Source: Pseudomonadota bacterium (lineage in GTDB: Bacteria; Pseudomonadota; Gammaproteobacteria; Burkholderiales; Burkholderiaceae_B). Taken from it: a DNA stretch of 28,816 bases. A program made the translations under genes and the position numbers. Below the pieces are notes generated by a model. It ran no database searches. It was given only the letters and a program-made list of their open reading frames with translations, and had not been told where the DNA came from. How positions within the stretch are numbered: position 1 is the first letter of the stretch; each line of letters opens with the position of its first letter. Location: positions 1-28,816 of the forward strand of contig JAEWFK010000078.1 of assembly GCA_023388835.1 (NCBI GenBank), in the 5' to 3' direction. This document shows positions 14,875-21,440 of this stretch, piece by piece.

Positions 14875-15465
14875 ATGAGTTTTCCCCTTCACAAGGCTGA
14901 CACGCACCATAGCCTGCATTGGCTGATCTTTTCCCAATGGGCGGGCAGGCGCGAAGTGATCTTCTACTACGAAGGCTACTTTTCGCAGACCATCATCGCG
15001 GCGGTCGCGGATGCAGTGAAGATGCGCATCGAGCGATCAGGGGCGGCCGGCGCGACCCGCCGCAAGCTCTTCTCGACCTTCATCGAAATGACGCAGAACA
15101 TCATCCATTATTCCGTCGATGCCTACGCCAGGGACGATTCGGCCGATTTCGACAACGAAGTCCGGCATGGTTCGATCTACATCTCTGGAGGACACGGGCG
15201 CTATCACCTGCATTGCGCCAATCCCGTACATGCCGACATGGGCGTACAGCTACGGAGAAAGCTGGAACACCTGCGATCCATGAGCGGCGAGGATATCAAG
15301 CGCGAATACAAGAAAAGCCTGCGCGAAGAACCGAGCCCTGAAAGCAAAGGGGCCGGGCTTGGTCTGCTGACAGTGGCTCGCGATGCCAGCGAGCCATTGG
15401 AATTCGATTTCATTCCGATTCCCGGAAGCGAGAACGTCCTGTTCTACATGAAAGCCACCATTTGA
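14875..15465 (+). CDS. siaB: SiaB-family protein kinase
   Basis: 196-aa soluble protein with a divergent GHKL/HATPase fold. Visible motifs are the N-box ETMQN-like Glu71-Asn75 (FIEMTQNIIHYS) and the glycine box GAGLGL (159-164) near the C-terminus. In Pseudomonas aeruginosa SiaB phosphorylates SiaC on a threonine and is opposed by the PP2C phosphatase SiaA. The start ATG at 14875 follows the phosphatase stop by 11 bp; the frame is open further upstream, but only as a shadow of that gene. Length matches the family. A strong hairpin lies in the 53-bp gap after it. Confidence 0.9.
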   Translation: MSFPLHKADTHHSLHWLIFSQWAGRREVIFYYEGYFSQTIIAAVADAVKMRIERSGAAGATRRKLFSTFIEMTQNIIHYSVDAYARDDSADFDNEVRHGSIYISGGHGRYHLHCANPVHADMGVQLRRKLEHLRSMSGEDIKREYKKSLREEPSPESKGAGLGLLTVARDASEPLEFDFIPIPGSENVLFYMKATI

Positions 15466-15468
15466 ACC

Positions 15469-15502
15469 GGGAAGGCATGGCCTTTCGGTGACAGGCCTTC
15501 CC
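15469..15502 (+). repeat. Strong hairpin with an alternative stem between siaB and siaC
   Basis: A perfect 8-bp inverted repeat GGGAAGGC (15469-15476) / GCCTTCCC (15495-15502) fills most of the siaB-siaC gap. An inner pair GGCCT (15479-15483) / AGGCC (15493-15497) shares bases with the right arm, so two folds compete. No T run follows. It might be an mRNA-processing or attenuation element that sets the amount of SiaC and SiaD relative to SiaB. Confidence 0.55.
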
Positions 15503-15518
15503 TGTAAATAGAGCAACC

Positions 15519-15908
15519 ATGAACAACCTATACATCGCCGCCACTCCAAGCACTCCCGAAGTGGATTTTCGATTCGACGAGCGCCGCCTTTCTCTCGAGG
15601 GGGAAGCCTATCCCGAGAATGCCGCGCTGTTCTGGGGGGAAATCCTCACGGCCTTGCGCCGGTTCATCGAACTGGATGACACGGACGAACCGATCATGGT
15701 GGATGTGGCGCTCGCTTATTTCAACAGCTCCAGCACCAAGATGCTGTTTTCTCTGTTTGATGCCTTGAACGAGAAAGCGACCGAGGGCACGCCAGTGGTC
15801 CTGAACTGGTATCACGACGAAGAGGACGACACTATTTTTGAATTCGGTCAGGAGCTCTGCGAGGACTTCACAGCCCTGGCCTTCCATGATCATGCGACAC
15901 AGAGTTGA
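15519..15908 (+). CDS. siaC: SiaC-family regulatory phosphoprotein (DUF1987)
   Basis: 129-aa small alpha/beta protein with the DUF1987 pattern: YIAATPSTPEVDFRFDERRLSLEGEAYPENA at the N-terminus, then VALAYFNSSSTKMLFSLFD and VLNWYHDEEDDTIFEFGQEL. In P. aeruginosa the unphosphorylated form binds and activates the diguanylate cyclase SiaD, and phosphorylation at Thr68 by SiaB blocks this. By motif alignment from memory, the phospho-site (Y-N-T-S-S in the family) is Ser70 here (AYFNSSS), so the switch would be a serine. The start ATG at 15519 follows the hairpin; the ribosome binding site is weak. The stop overlaps the start region of the cyclase gene. Confidence 0.92.
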   Translation: MNNLYIAATPSTPEVDFRFDERRLSLEGEAYPENAALFWGEILTALRRFIELDDTDEPIMVDVALAYFNSSSTKMLFSLFDALNEKATEGTPVVLNWYHDEEDDTIFEFGQELCEDFTALAFHDHATQS

Positions 15909-15910
15909 CC

Positions 15911-16654
15911 GTGGATGCAGAGCTTTTCGAAGTCGAAATGCAGGCCTTGAGTCGCGCCCAGGCTGCGCTCGATGCAACAGGCCTGCCCGCCGATCACTAT
16001 CGGCTCGCCCTTGAAGACCTCAGTTCACACTATCGCCGCCTCGCGCGTGAAATGCATCGCCTTATCCGGCACGGCGACCGTACGGAAGCAGAACTGAGCG
16101 CTGCCAATTCCCGGCTCCAGCAGTTGAGCGCTGAACTCGACTACAAGGCACGCCACGATAGCTTGACCGGTATGCTGAATCGCGCCGCAGTCTTCGAGCT
16201 GGCGCAGGACTATCTGCGTAAGGGGCCGCTCGCTCTGGTCCTGCTTGACATCGACCTCTTCAAGCAGATCAATGATCGCTACGGCCATCCGGCCGGCGAC
16301 GCCGTACTGAAGGAACTCGTGGAGCGGCTGTCCGACGCCCTGGCCGGCCGTGGAGATATTGGCCGGGTGGGCGGTGAGGAATTCACCATCCTGTTGCCGG
16401 ACAACATACCAGAGGAATCGCTTGCGATCGCCGAATCGATTCGACGGAGAATTGCGGACCCGGCGTTTTCGTGCCTGCCCGGGCATTCCGTGACCGCCAG
16501 TTTCGGAGTAGGCTGGAGCCCGGCCGGAACCGATTTCGCCCAAGCCTATGCCAACGCCGACGCGGCGCTCTATCGCGCCAAGAACAACGGGCGTAACCAG
16601 GTCGGCTCGTCGGACTCTCCGTGCTCAACGCCAATCACCGATCCCACGATATGA
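15911..16654 (+). CDS. siaD: Diguanylate cyclase (SiaD-like GGDEF protein)
   Basis: 247-aa cytoplasmic enzyme making c-di-GMP from two GTP. An N-terminal helical part (about 1-50) and a predicted coiled coil (about 50-80, RTEAELSAANSRLQQLSAELDY) lead into a GGDEF domain with the usual ARHDSLTGMLNR entry, Asp113 (LLDIDLFKQINDRYGH) and a GGEEF active site (154-158). The RxxD inhibitory site normally five residues before GGEEF is absent (A-G-R-G there). The start is either the GTG at 15911 (AGAG 6 nt upstream, used here) or the TTG at 15905 that overlaps the siaC stop; both imply coupling to siaC. Activation by SiaC is expected from family knowledge. The 50-aa helical N-terminus is the likely SiaC-binding part (inference). 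Confidence 0.92.
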   Translation: MDAELFEVEMQALSRAQAALDATGLPADHYRLALEDLSSHYRRLAREMHRLIRHGDRTEAELSAANSRLQQLSAELDYKARHDSLTGMLNRAAVFELAQDYLRKGPLALVLLDIDLFKQINDRYGHPAGDAVLKELVERLSDALAGRGDIGRVGGEEFTILLPDNIPEESLAIAESIRRRIADPAFSCLPGHSVTASFGVGWSPAGTDFAQAYANADAALYRAKNNGRNQVGSSDSPCSTPITDPTI

Positions 16655-16690
16655 CTGACTCCGAAAAGCCACATATTTACTTATCCGCAC

Positions 16691-16717
16691 GCCGGCTGCC
16701 GGCTGCTGGCGGCCGGC
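16691..16717 (+). terminator. Hairpin after siaD
   Basis: A 10-bp GC stem with one G-U pair (16691-16700 with 16708-16717, 7-nt loop) follows the siaD stop by 36 bp. The sequence after it (AAGCAGTATCTTGT) is not T-rich, so termination would be weak or rho-assisted. It could mark the end of the sia-like transcript before the unknown gene starting near 16758. Confidence 0.45.
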
Positions 16718-16757
16718 AAGCAGTATCTTGTACTCACCAAAGAAGGGAAGAGCGGGC

Positions 16758-18233
16758 TTGCTGAAGCCCGAAGGCCAGCCCGGCGACGCCCTGCTGAAGG
16801 GAATACTGCAGGACGTTTCCCGCCGTTATCAGCTGCCGTCGATTGCGGCATCAGCGCCCCTGAAGCCGGATGCCGACGCGGCCGCGCTGCTGGCACAGAC
16901 CATCGAGCAGGCGCGGCTGGCTTTGGCCTCCGACAAGCGGCCGGACGCCGCGCTCGAGTCGGTCTTCACGCTTGCGCTTGCCCAATTGATTGGGCAAGCG
17001 ATGCGCAAGGATGCCGGAGATCCCGCCTTCCAGGCGACGCTGCTTCGGCAACGATCGCATTCAGTACGTGAGTACGCCGCGCTGACCGCACAGGAGAAAA
17101 GCGATGCGCGGCGGGTCCGGTCCGCCGTCAATGCCATCGCGCACCCGGCGCGGCTGCAACGCAGCCCGGCGGGCAAGCAACGGAATGCGTTGGCCGAGCT
17201 GCAGGCAGCCATGGTTTCCGCTTCGTGGTTGTGGGTGTTCGATACTGCGGGGCGTATCGCGCAGCAGTCGGGAGTGATGAATGAGCCGGCATTGATGGGC
17301 AAGCTCGCTGACTTGCTTGAGAGCACGGCACTGCAACGCCTCAAGCGGCTTCAGGCACTGGAGAGCGATGAGCAGGTACGCGAATATCAGGCTTTATGGG
17401 CGCGCAACGGCCCACGCGTAGGTAGCGACGAAGCCGCAGCGCAGGGATCCGCTTCGCAGCGCCGGGGCGCGGCGGTCGAAGAGCGGGCGGCGCTGGCGGT
17501 GGAGCGGCTTGCTCAACGGCTCAACCAAGCCGACAGAAACGCCAGTGCACGGGCGAGATATCGCATGGTCAGCTCTTTGCACGTTCCGGCCTCGCTTCCC
17601 GCCAGCCGGGAATATGCCAAGAGCGAGTGGGATGTCGTTCTATTGCGGCGCACGGAAGCTTCCCTCGACGGCCACGAAGCACAAGCGCCCCATCATGCCG
17701 TTTTACGGGAAGCACAAGCGCCTGATCGTGCCGTTTCACAAGAAGCAGATGTGTGGCAGGTGTGTCTGCTGGTGGAGGCGAAGGCTTCCGTGGATGCCGC
17801 AGCGATCGACCTTCCACGCCTCTTGCGCGGCCTGCGTCTGCTCGCACACGCCGACGCGGGGAAGACCTATTCGTTCGAAGCGAAGCAGGGCACGGTGCGA
17901 TTAAGCGGGGCATCGCTCAAGGCGTTGACCGCTGAGGCCCCTGGGCTGGCCGCGACGGTGCTGTACTGCAGTGATGCGCCGCTCGAAGGGAAGCCCCGAC
18001 TGCTCAGTGCGGCAAGCCGGATGCAGCTGCTGTCGGCGCCGGCCAGTCTCCAGTTCGCCGACGCCCTGGCGCAGGGGCGAGAGCCAGACGCCGCGACGCT
18101 GGCGCCCGTGTGGGAAGCGCTGCTGGAATCGCCCCGGTGGGACAGCGTCCTTCATCAGTACGCCGCGCTTCGGCAAGCGCGCGCACTGATGGTGCATGTG
18201 GACGACTTGATGGCTGCGGCCGCCGGCCGATGA
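16758..18233 (+). CDS. Large hypothetical protein of unknown function, Ala/Leu/Arg-rich
   Basis: 491 aa from a TTG start at 16758, preferred because GAAGGGAAG (16742-16750) lies 7 nt upstream; a TTG at 16728 is also in frame. No signal peptide, membrane segment or catalytic motif was recognised. The protein is mostly helical and Ala/Leu/Arg-rich, like hypothetical proteins I associate with Burkholderiales. Its middle has a well-conserved-looking stretch (about 125-185, RRVRSAVNAIAHPARLQRSP, then SASWLWVFDTAGRIAQQSG). The C-terminal third resembles a beta/alpha domain (WDVVLLRRTEASL ... VWQVCLLVEAKASVDAAAIDLPRLLRGLRLL), where an ExK pair (VEAKAS) faintly recalls PD-(D/E)XK nucleases; this is a weak hint. 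An 11-residue unit is duplicated at about 307-328 by a 33-bp tandem repeat, and a 26-bp near-palindrome lies at 16975-17000. It converges on the Bug gene with 6 bp between stops. Confidence 0.75.
   Translation: MLKPEGQPGDALLKGILQDVSRRYQLPSIAASAPLKPDADAAALLAQTIEQARLALASDKRPDAALESVFTLALAQLIGQAMRKDAGDPAFQATLLRQRSHSVREYAALTAQEKSDARRVRSAVNAIAHPARLQRSPAGKQRNALAELQAAMVSASWLWVFDTAGRIAQQSGVMNEPALMGKLADLLESTALQRLKRLQALESDEQVREYQALWARNGPRVGSDEAAAQGSASQRRGAAVEERAALAVERLAQRLNQADRNASARARYRMVSSLHVPASLPASREYAKSEWDVVLLRRTEASLDGHEAQAPHHAVLREAQAPDRAVSQEADVWQVCLLVEAKASVDAAAIDLPRLLRGLRLLAHADAGKTYSFEAKQGTVRLSGASLKALTAEAPGLAATVLYCSDAPLEGKPRLLSAASRMQLLSAPASLQFADALAQGREPDAATLAPVWEALLESPRWDSVLHQYAALRQARALMVHVDDLMAAAAGR
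16975..17000. repeat. 26-bp near-perfect palindrome inside a coding region
   Basis: CGCTTGCCCAAT (16975-16986) and ATTGGGCAAGCG (16989-17000) are perfect 12-bp inverted arms around a 2-bp centre, inside the unknown 491-aa gene where they encode part of LALAQLIGQAM. Such length without mismatch is unlikely by chance in a window this size. It would form a strong mRNA hairpin or cruciform, or be a dimeric protein-binding site. Confidence 0.85.
17676..17746 (+). repeat. 33-bp in-frame tandem repeat (about 2.2 copies)
   Basis: Unit 1 is 17676-17708 and unit 2 is 17709-17741; both start GAAGCACAAGCGCC and differ at a few positions. A partial third unit begins GAAGC at 17742. In protein terms EAQAPHHAVLR is followed by EAQAPDRAVSQ and then EA. 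The 33-bp length keeps the reading frame, as expected of slipped-strand duplication in a tolerant loop of the unknown 491-aa protein. Confidence 0.85.
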
Positions 18234-18239
18234 GCCGCT

Positions 18240-19226
18240 TTACTCGATCTTGATGCCAGCCCGGTCGATCACGCCCGTCCATTTTTTGACTTCGGCGTTG
18301 ACCAGCGTCTTGAACTCTTCGGGCGTGCTGCCCACGATCTCGACGCCTTGTTTGCCGAAGCGCTCGACCACGGACTCTTCCTTGAGCATGTCCCTCATGC
18401 CGGCATTCACCTTCTTGACGATATCGTCAGGCGTGCCGGCCGGCGCCTGCATCCCAAACCACACCGAGACTTCATAGCCCGGCACGCCGGCTTCCATGAC
18501 GGTGGGGACATCAGGCAGCAGGGGTGCTCGATTGGCGCCGGTGGCCGCTAGACCAACAAGTTTGCCGGCCGAGATATTGGGGTACACATTCGGCAGGTTG
18601 TCGAAAAGTACATCGATGTCGCCGGCCAGCAGAGCCGTCACCGCAGGTGCGCTCCCCTTGTAAGGGATATGGGTCATTTCGGTGTCCGTGAGTTCCAGGA
18701 AAAGCTCCATCGACAGATGGTTAGATGAGCCGGAACCGGTCGACCCGTAGTTCAGTTTGCCGGGATTCGCCTTGGCATAGTCGATGACGTCTTTGACGCT
18801 CTTGAACGGCGAGCCTTCCTTGACCGTCAGGATGTTCTGGGTGCTGCCCGCCCAGATGACCGGTTCGAAATCCTTAAGGGCATCGTAGGGCATCTTGTCG
18901 CGATAAAGCCCCGGCAGCGCCGAAAAGGGCAGCGGAGTGATCAACAACGTATATCCATCCGGCTTGGCCTGCGCGACCGCCGTATTGCCGATGAGCGTAT
19001 TGCCGCCCGGCCGGTTCTCTACGACCACGGATTCGTCCCATACCTTGGTCAGATAATCGCTTGCCGTTCTGGCCAGGGTGTCGTTGAAGCCGCCGGGCGT
19101 GTAAGGCACGACGATGCGTACCGCCCGGTCGGGATAGGATTCGGCGGATTGCGCCAAGGCGGGACTCGCGCTTGCGACAACGAGGCTGAGCCCGCCCAGC
19201 AGGGTGGCCAGTTTCTTGATATTCAT
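18240..19226 (-). CDS. Bug-family substrate-binding protein, last gene of the catabolic operon
   Basis: 328-aa periplasmic binding protein with a Sec signal peptide (ending SASPALA-QS, cleavage near 25). Mature-domain markers are YPDRAVRIVVPYTPGGFNDTLAR, VVENRPGGNTLIGN, MTHIPYKGSAPAVTALLAGDIDVLFDN and the C-terminal FKTLVNAEVKKWTGVIDRAGIKIE. It is the promoter-distal gene of the operon read from 25956, 40 bp after the dehydratase gene, and has a good ribosome binding site (GAGGAGAC, 19232-19239). It probably captures the carboxylate that the operon breaks down. TctA/TctB membrane partners are not in the window, so uptake would need a permease encoded elsewhere. It differs clearly from the Bug protein at 11695. 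Confidence 0.92.
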   Translation of the reverse strand: MNIKKLATLLGGLSLVVASASPALAQSAESYPDRAVRIVVPYTPGGFNDTLARTASDYLTKVWDESVVVENRPGGNTLIGNTAVAQAKPDGYTLLITPLPFSALPGLYRDKMPYDALKDFEPVIWAGSTQNILTVKEGSPFKSVKDVIDYAKANPGKLNYGSTGSGSSNHLSMELFLELTDTEMTHIPYKGSAPAVTALLAGDIDVLFDNLPNVYPNISAGKLVGLAATGANRAPLLPDVPTVMEAGVPGYEVSVWFGMQAPAGTPDDIVKKVNAGMRDMLKEESVVERFGKQGVEIVGSTPEEFKTLVNAEVKKWTGVIDRAGIKIE

Positions 19227-19266
19227 GTGGTGTCTCCTCGACCCCGTGGGCCATAAAGGTTCGGTT

Positions 19267-20415
19267 TCAGAACTTCACGACGTATCCCGGCCCATCCACC
19301 ACCGGAAACTTATCGAATATCGATTCATCGACTTCCACGCCCAGTCCGGGACCCGTCGGAGGTTCGACGCAGCCGTCCTGGCCGATCTCGAAGACCGTGC
19401 CGAACATGTCGCGGAAGGGATTGAAATGCGAAACGCAGGCTTCGAAGTAACCTGCATTCTCGGTGGCAGCCATGAAGTGCAGGCTGGCCGCATGGTTCAG
19501 CCCGGTGGCCGAGCTATGCGCATGAATGGGAATGCGGAAGGCGGACGCCATGGCGGCGATCCGTACGGCTTCGGTGATGCCACCCGTCTTGGACAGGTCG
19601 GGCTGCCAGACCTGCACCGCGCCGGCCTCGAGCATTTGCGCGAACTCGAAACGCATGAAGTGGTTTTCGCCGGCGGCCAGCGGGACGAGCGGCGTGATCT
19701 TGGCTGCTTCGCGGTAGGAAGCGAAGTCGTTGCAGGCGAAGGGCTCTTCGAGCCAGCCGGCCTGGATGTCCGCCAGGACGGGCAATACTCGGCGCGCCTG
19801 CGCAATGGTATAGGCGGTGTTGGCATCGGTGAGGATGTCGATGTCGTCTCCCACCACTTTACGAACGTGCAGGCAACGCGCGATATCGTCCTTCACTGTA
19901 TCGCCAATGCGCAGCTTGATCGCGCGGTACCCCTGCTCAATATACGACTGTGCTTCCTCGGCCAAGGATTCGGGGGCCTGATAGCCCAGCGCAATCCCGC
20001 CCGCATAAGCCGGCATGCGCTTATGCGAGCCGCCCAGCAATTCGTACAGCGGCATGTTGGCCGCCTTGCCGCGAATGTCCCACAAGGCCATGTCGATGCC
20101 CGAAAGCGCCAATGCGGCGCCGGCGCCCAGGCCGTGGCTGGAGAACTGCATGCGATGCACACGCTGCCAGGCGCCCACGACGTCGGTGGCCGACATGCCG
20201 ACCAGGAGCGGGGACAAGGTGTTGTGGATGTGGCTGACGATGGCGCCGGGACTACGGCCCGGATGCGACTCGCCGTAGCCCACGATGCCTTCGGATGTCT
20301 CTACACGGACGATGATGGCGTCACGCTTCAGGGTACTGCCCACGCCCATGGTCACCGTCTTCCCTTCGGGCAGGCGGTAGGAAATGGGTACTGCAGTGAT
20401 GCGGGTGATCTTCAT
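19267..20415 (-). CDS. Mandelate racemase/muconate-lactonizing (enolase superfamily) protein, probable acid-sugar dehydratase
   Basis: 382-aa TIM-barrel enzyme with an N-terminal capping domain. The superfamily abstracts the alpha-proton of a carboxylate using Mg2+. Metal ligands are Asp197 (LTDANTAY), Glu223 (WLEEPF) and Glu250 (AAGENH). The His-Asp dyad is Asp273 (QPDLSKTGGITE) and His300 (IPIHAHSS). At the second-strand base position the motif is Lys167-Leu-Arg169 (IKLRIG), so the second Lys of mandelate racemase is Arg here; a one-base (His) dehydratase mechanism is more likely than racemisation (inference). The ATG overlaps the stop of the upstream dehydrogenase by 4 bp, so it belongs to the same operon. 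The exact substrate is not recognisable; many sugar acids are possible. Confidence 0.88.
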   Translation of the reverse strand: MKITRITAVPISYRLPEGKTVTMGVGSTLKRDAIIVRVETSEGIVGYGESHPGRSPGAIVSHIHNTLSPLLVGMSATDVVGAWQRVHRMQFSSHGLGAGAALALSGIDMALWDIRGKAANMPLYELLGGSHKRMPAYAGGIALGYQAPESLAEEAQSYIEQGYRAIKLRIGDTVKDDIARCLHVRKVVGDDIDILTDANTAYTIAQARRVLPVLADIQAGWLEEPFACNDFASYREAAKITPLVPLAAGENHFMRFEFAQMLEAGAVQVWQPDLSKTGGITEAVRIAAMASAFRIPIHAHSSATGLNHAASLHFMAATENAGYFEACVSHFNPFRDMFGTVFEIGQDGCVEPPTGPGLGVEVDESIFDKFPVVDGPGYVVKF

Positions 20416-21410
20416 GCTGTCTCCTGCTTTTCAAAACATTCACGGTTGACGATGTTCTGGGGACGTTCTCCCCGGATAAGAGCGAGTTGTGTATCGACCG
20501 CCATATGACCCATCGCGAGCTCGGCGTCCTGGGTCATCCCGGCCAAGTGAGGGGTGAGTAGCACCTGCGGGTGGTTCCGAAGCCGGCTGTCCATGGGCAA
20601 GGGTTGCGTCTCGAAGACATCGAGTGCAGCGCCGCCGATAGTGCCGGAGTCCAGCGCCCCGACAAGATCAGCTTCGTTGATCACCGGCCCCCGCGCGACG
20701 TTGACCAGTACCAGTCCCGGCTTTGCGTTTCCGAGGACGGGGCGATTGATCATGCCGCGCGTTTCTTCGGTCAACGGGCATGCCACGACGACGAAGTCGC
20801 TGTTCGCGAACAGCTGCTCGAGCGACATGCCGGCCACGTCGGGGGGCAGGCGCGAAGGGCTGCGCGTACAGGCGGCGGCTCGCATGCCGAACGCAGTTGA
20901 GGCGATCTGCGTGATCCTTCTTCCGATGGCGCCGAACCCCACGATGCCCAGGCTGCGATTTCGCAATTCATAGGTGGTCGCGCCGGCTGTCTTTCTGGCA
21001 TTCCAGTTCTCCTGGCGCACCTGCTGGTCGAAATGCCGAAGCCGCCGCGCGCTTTCCAGCATGGCGGCAATGGCGAATTCCGCCACCGAATTGGCATTGA
21101 CCTCCGGTGTGTTGGCGACAGGAATTCCATGCCGGGTGGCGCTGCTCACGGGGATGAAATCCAGTCCGACCCCGTGCCGCACAATGCCGCGCAACTCGTG
21201 GGGGCCGTCGAACAGATCAGGCGGCAGTTGGCGTCTCACGATGAGCCCTTGCGCATTTTTTATCTCGGCGCGCAGTTGTTCATTGGCCTCGTTGGCATCC
21301 AGGCCGGCCGGCAGCGTGGCCACGGTGGCACGGGCGGCGAGAATGGCATGCGCTTGTGGATTGATGGCGTCGGTCAGCACGACCTTGGGCAAGGGCTCGG
21401 TCTTACTCAC
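20412..21410 (-). CDS. D-isomer 2-hydroxyacid dehydrogenase family protein (Gln at the catalytic Glu position)
   Basis: 332 aa from a GTG start with GGGAG 6 nt upstream. The fold is that of D-3-phosphoglycerate dehydrogenase-type enzymes: a catalytic domain split by a Rossmann domain (GIVGFGAIG, 155-163). Catalytic Arg240 (NVARG) and His288 (TPHLAG) are present, but the acid that pairs with the His, normally Glu in D-V-F-x-x-E-P, is Gln269 (DVFETQP). Formate dehydrogenase has Gln at this site and some family members share it, so it may still be active with a changed pH profile or substrate. It is expected to interconvert a 2-oxoacid and a D-2-hydroxyacid using NAD(P)H. It lies 30 bp after the tartrate-dehydrogenase-like gene and overlaps the dehydratase gene. 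Confidence 0.9.
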   Translation of the reverse strand: MSKTEPLPKVVLTDAINPQAHAILAARATVATLPAGLDANEANEQLRAEIKNAQGLIVRRQLPPDLFDGPHELRGIVRHGVGLDFIPVSSATRHGIPVANTPEVNANSVAEFAIAAMLESARRLRHFDQQVRQENWNARKTAGATTYELRNRSLGIVGFGAIGRRITQIASTAFGMRAAACTRSPSRLPPDVAGMSLEQLFANSDFVVVACPLTEETRGMINRPVLGNAKPGLVLVNVARGPVINEADLVGALDSGTIGGAALDVFETQPLPMDSRLRNHPQVLLTPHLAGMTQDAELAMGHMAVDTQLALIRGERPQNIVNRECFEKQETA

Positions 21411-21440
21411 AGTGAACTCCCGGTTTGGTATCTGGCGCGC

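Noticed and set aside
17676..17746. CRISPR array
   Set aside because: Repeats are contiguous and in frame, with no spacers and no cas genes; it is a tandem duplication.
19204..20508. A 434-codon plus-strand frame opposite the dehydratase gene
   Set aside because: The minus strand encodes a complete enolase-superfamily protein with all catalytic residues; the plus frame reads as a shadow.
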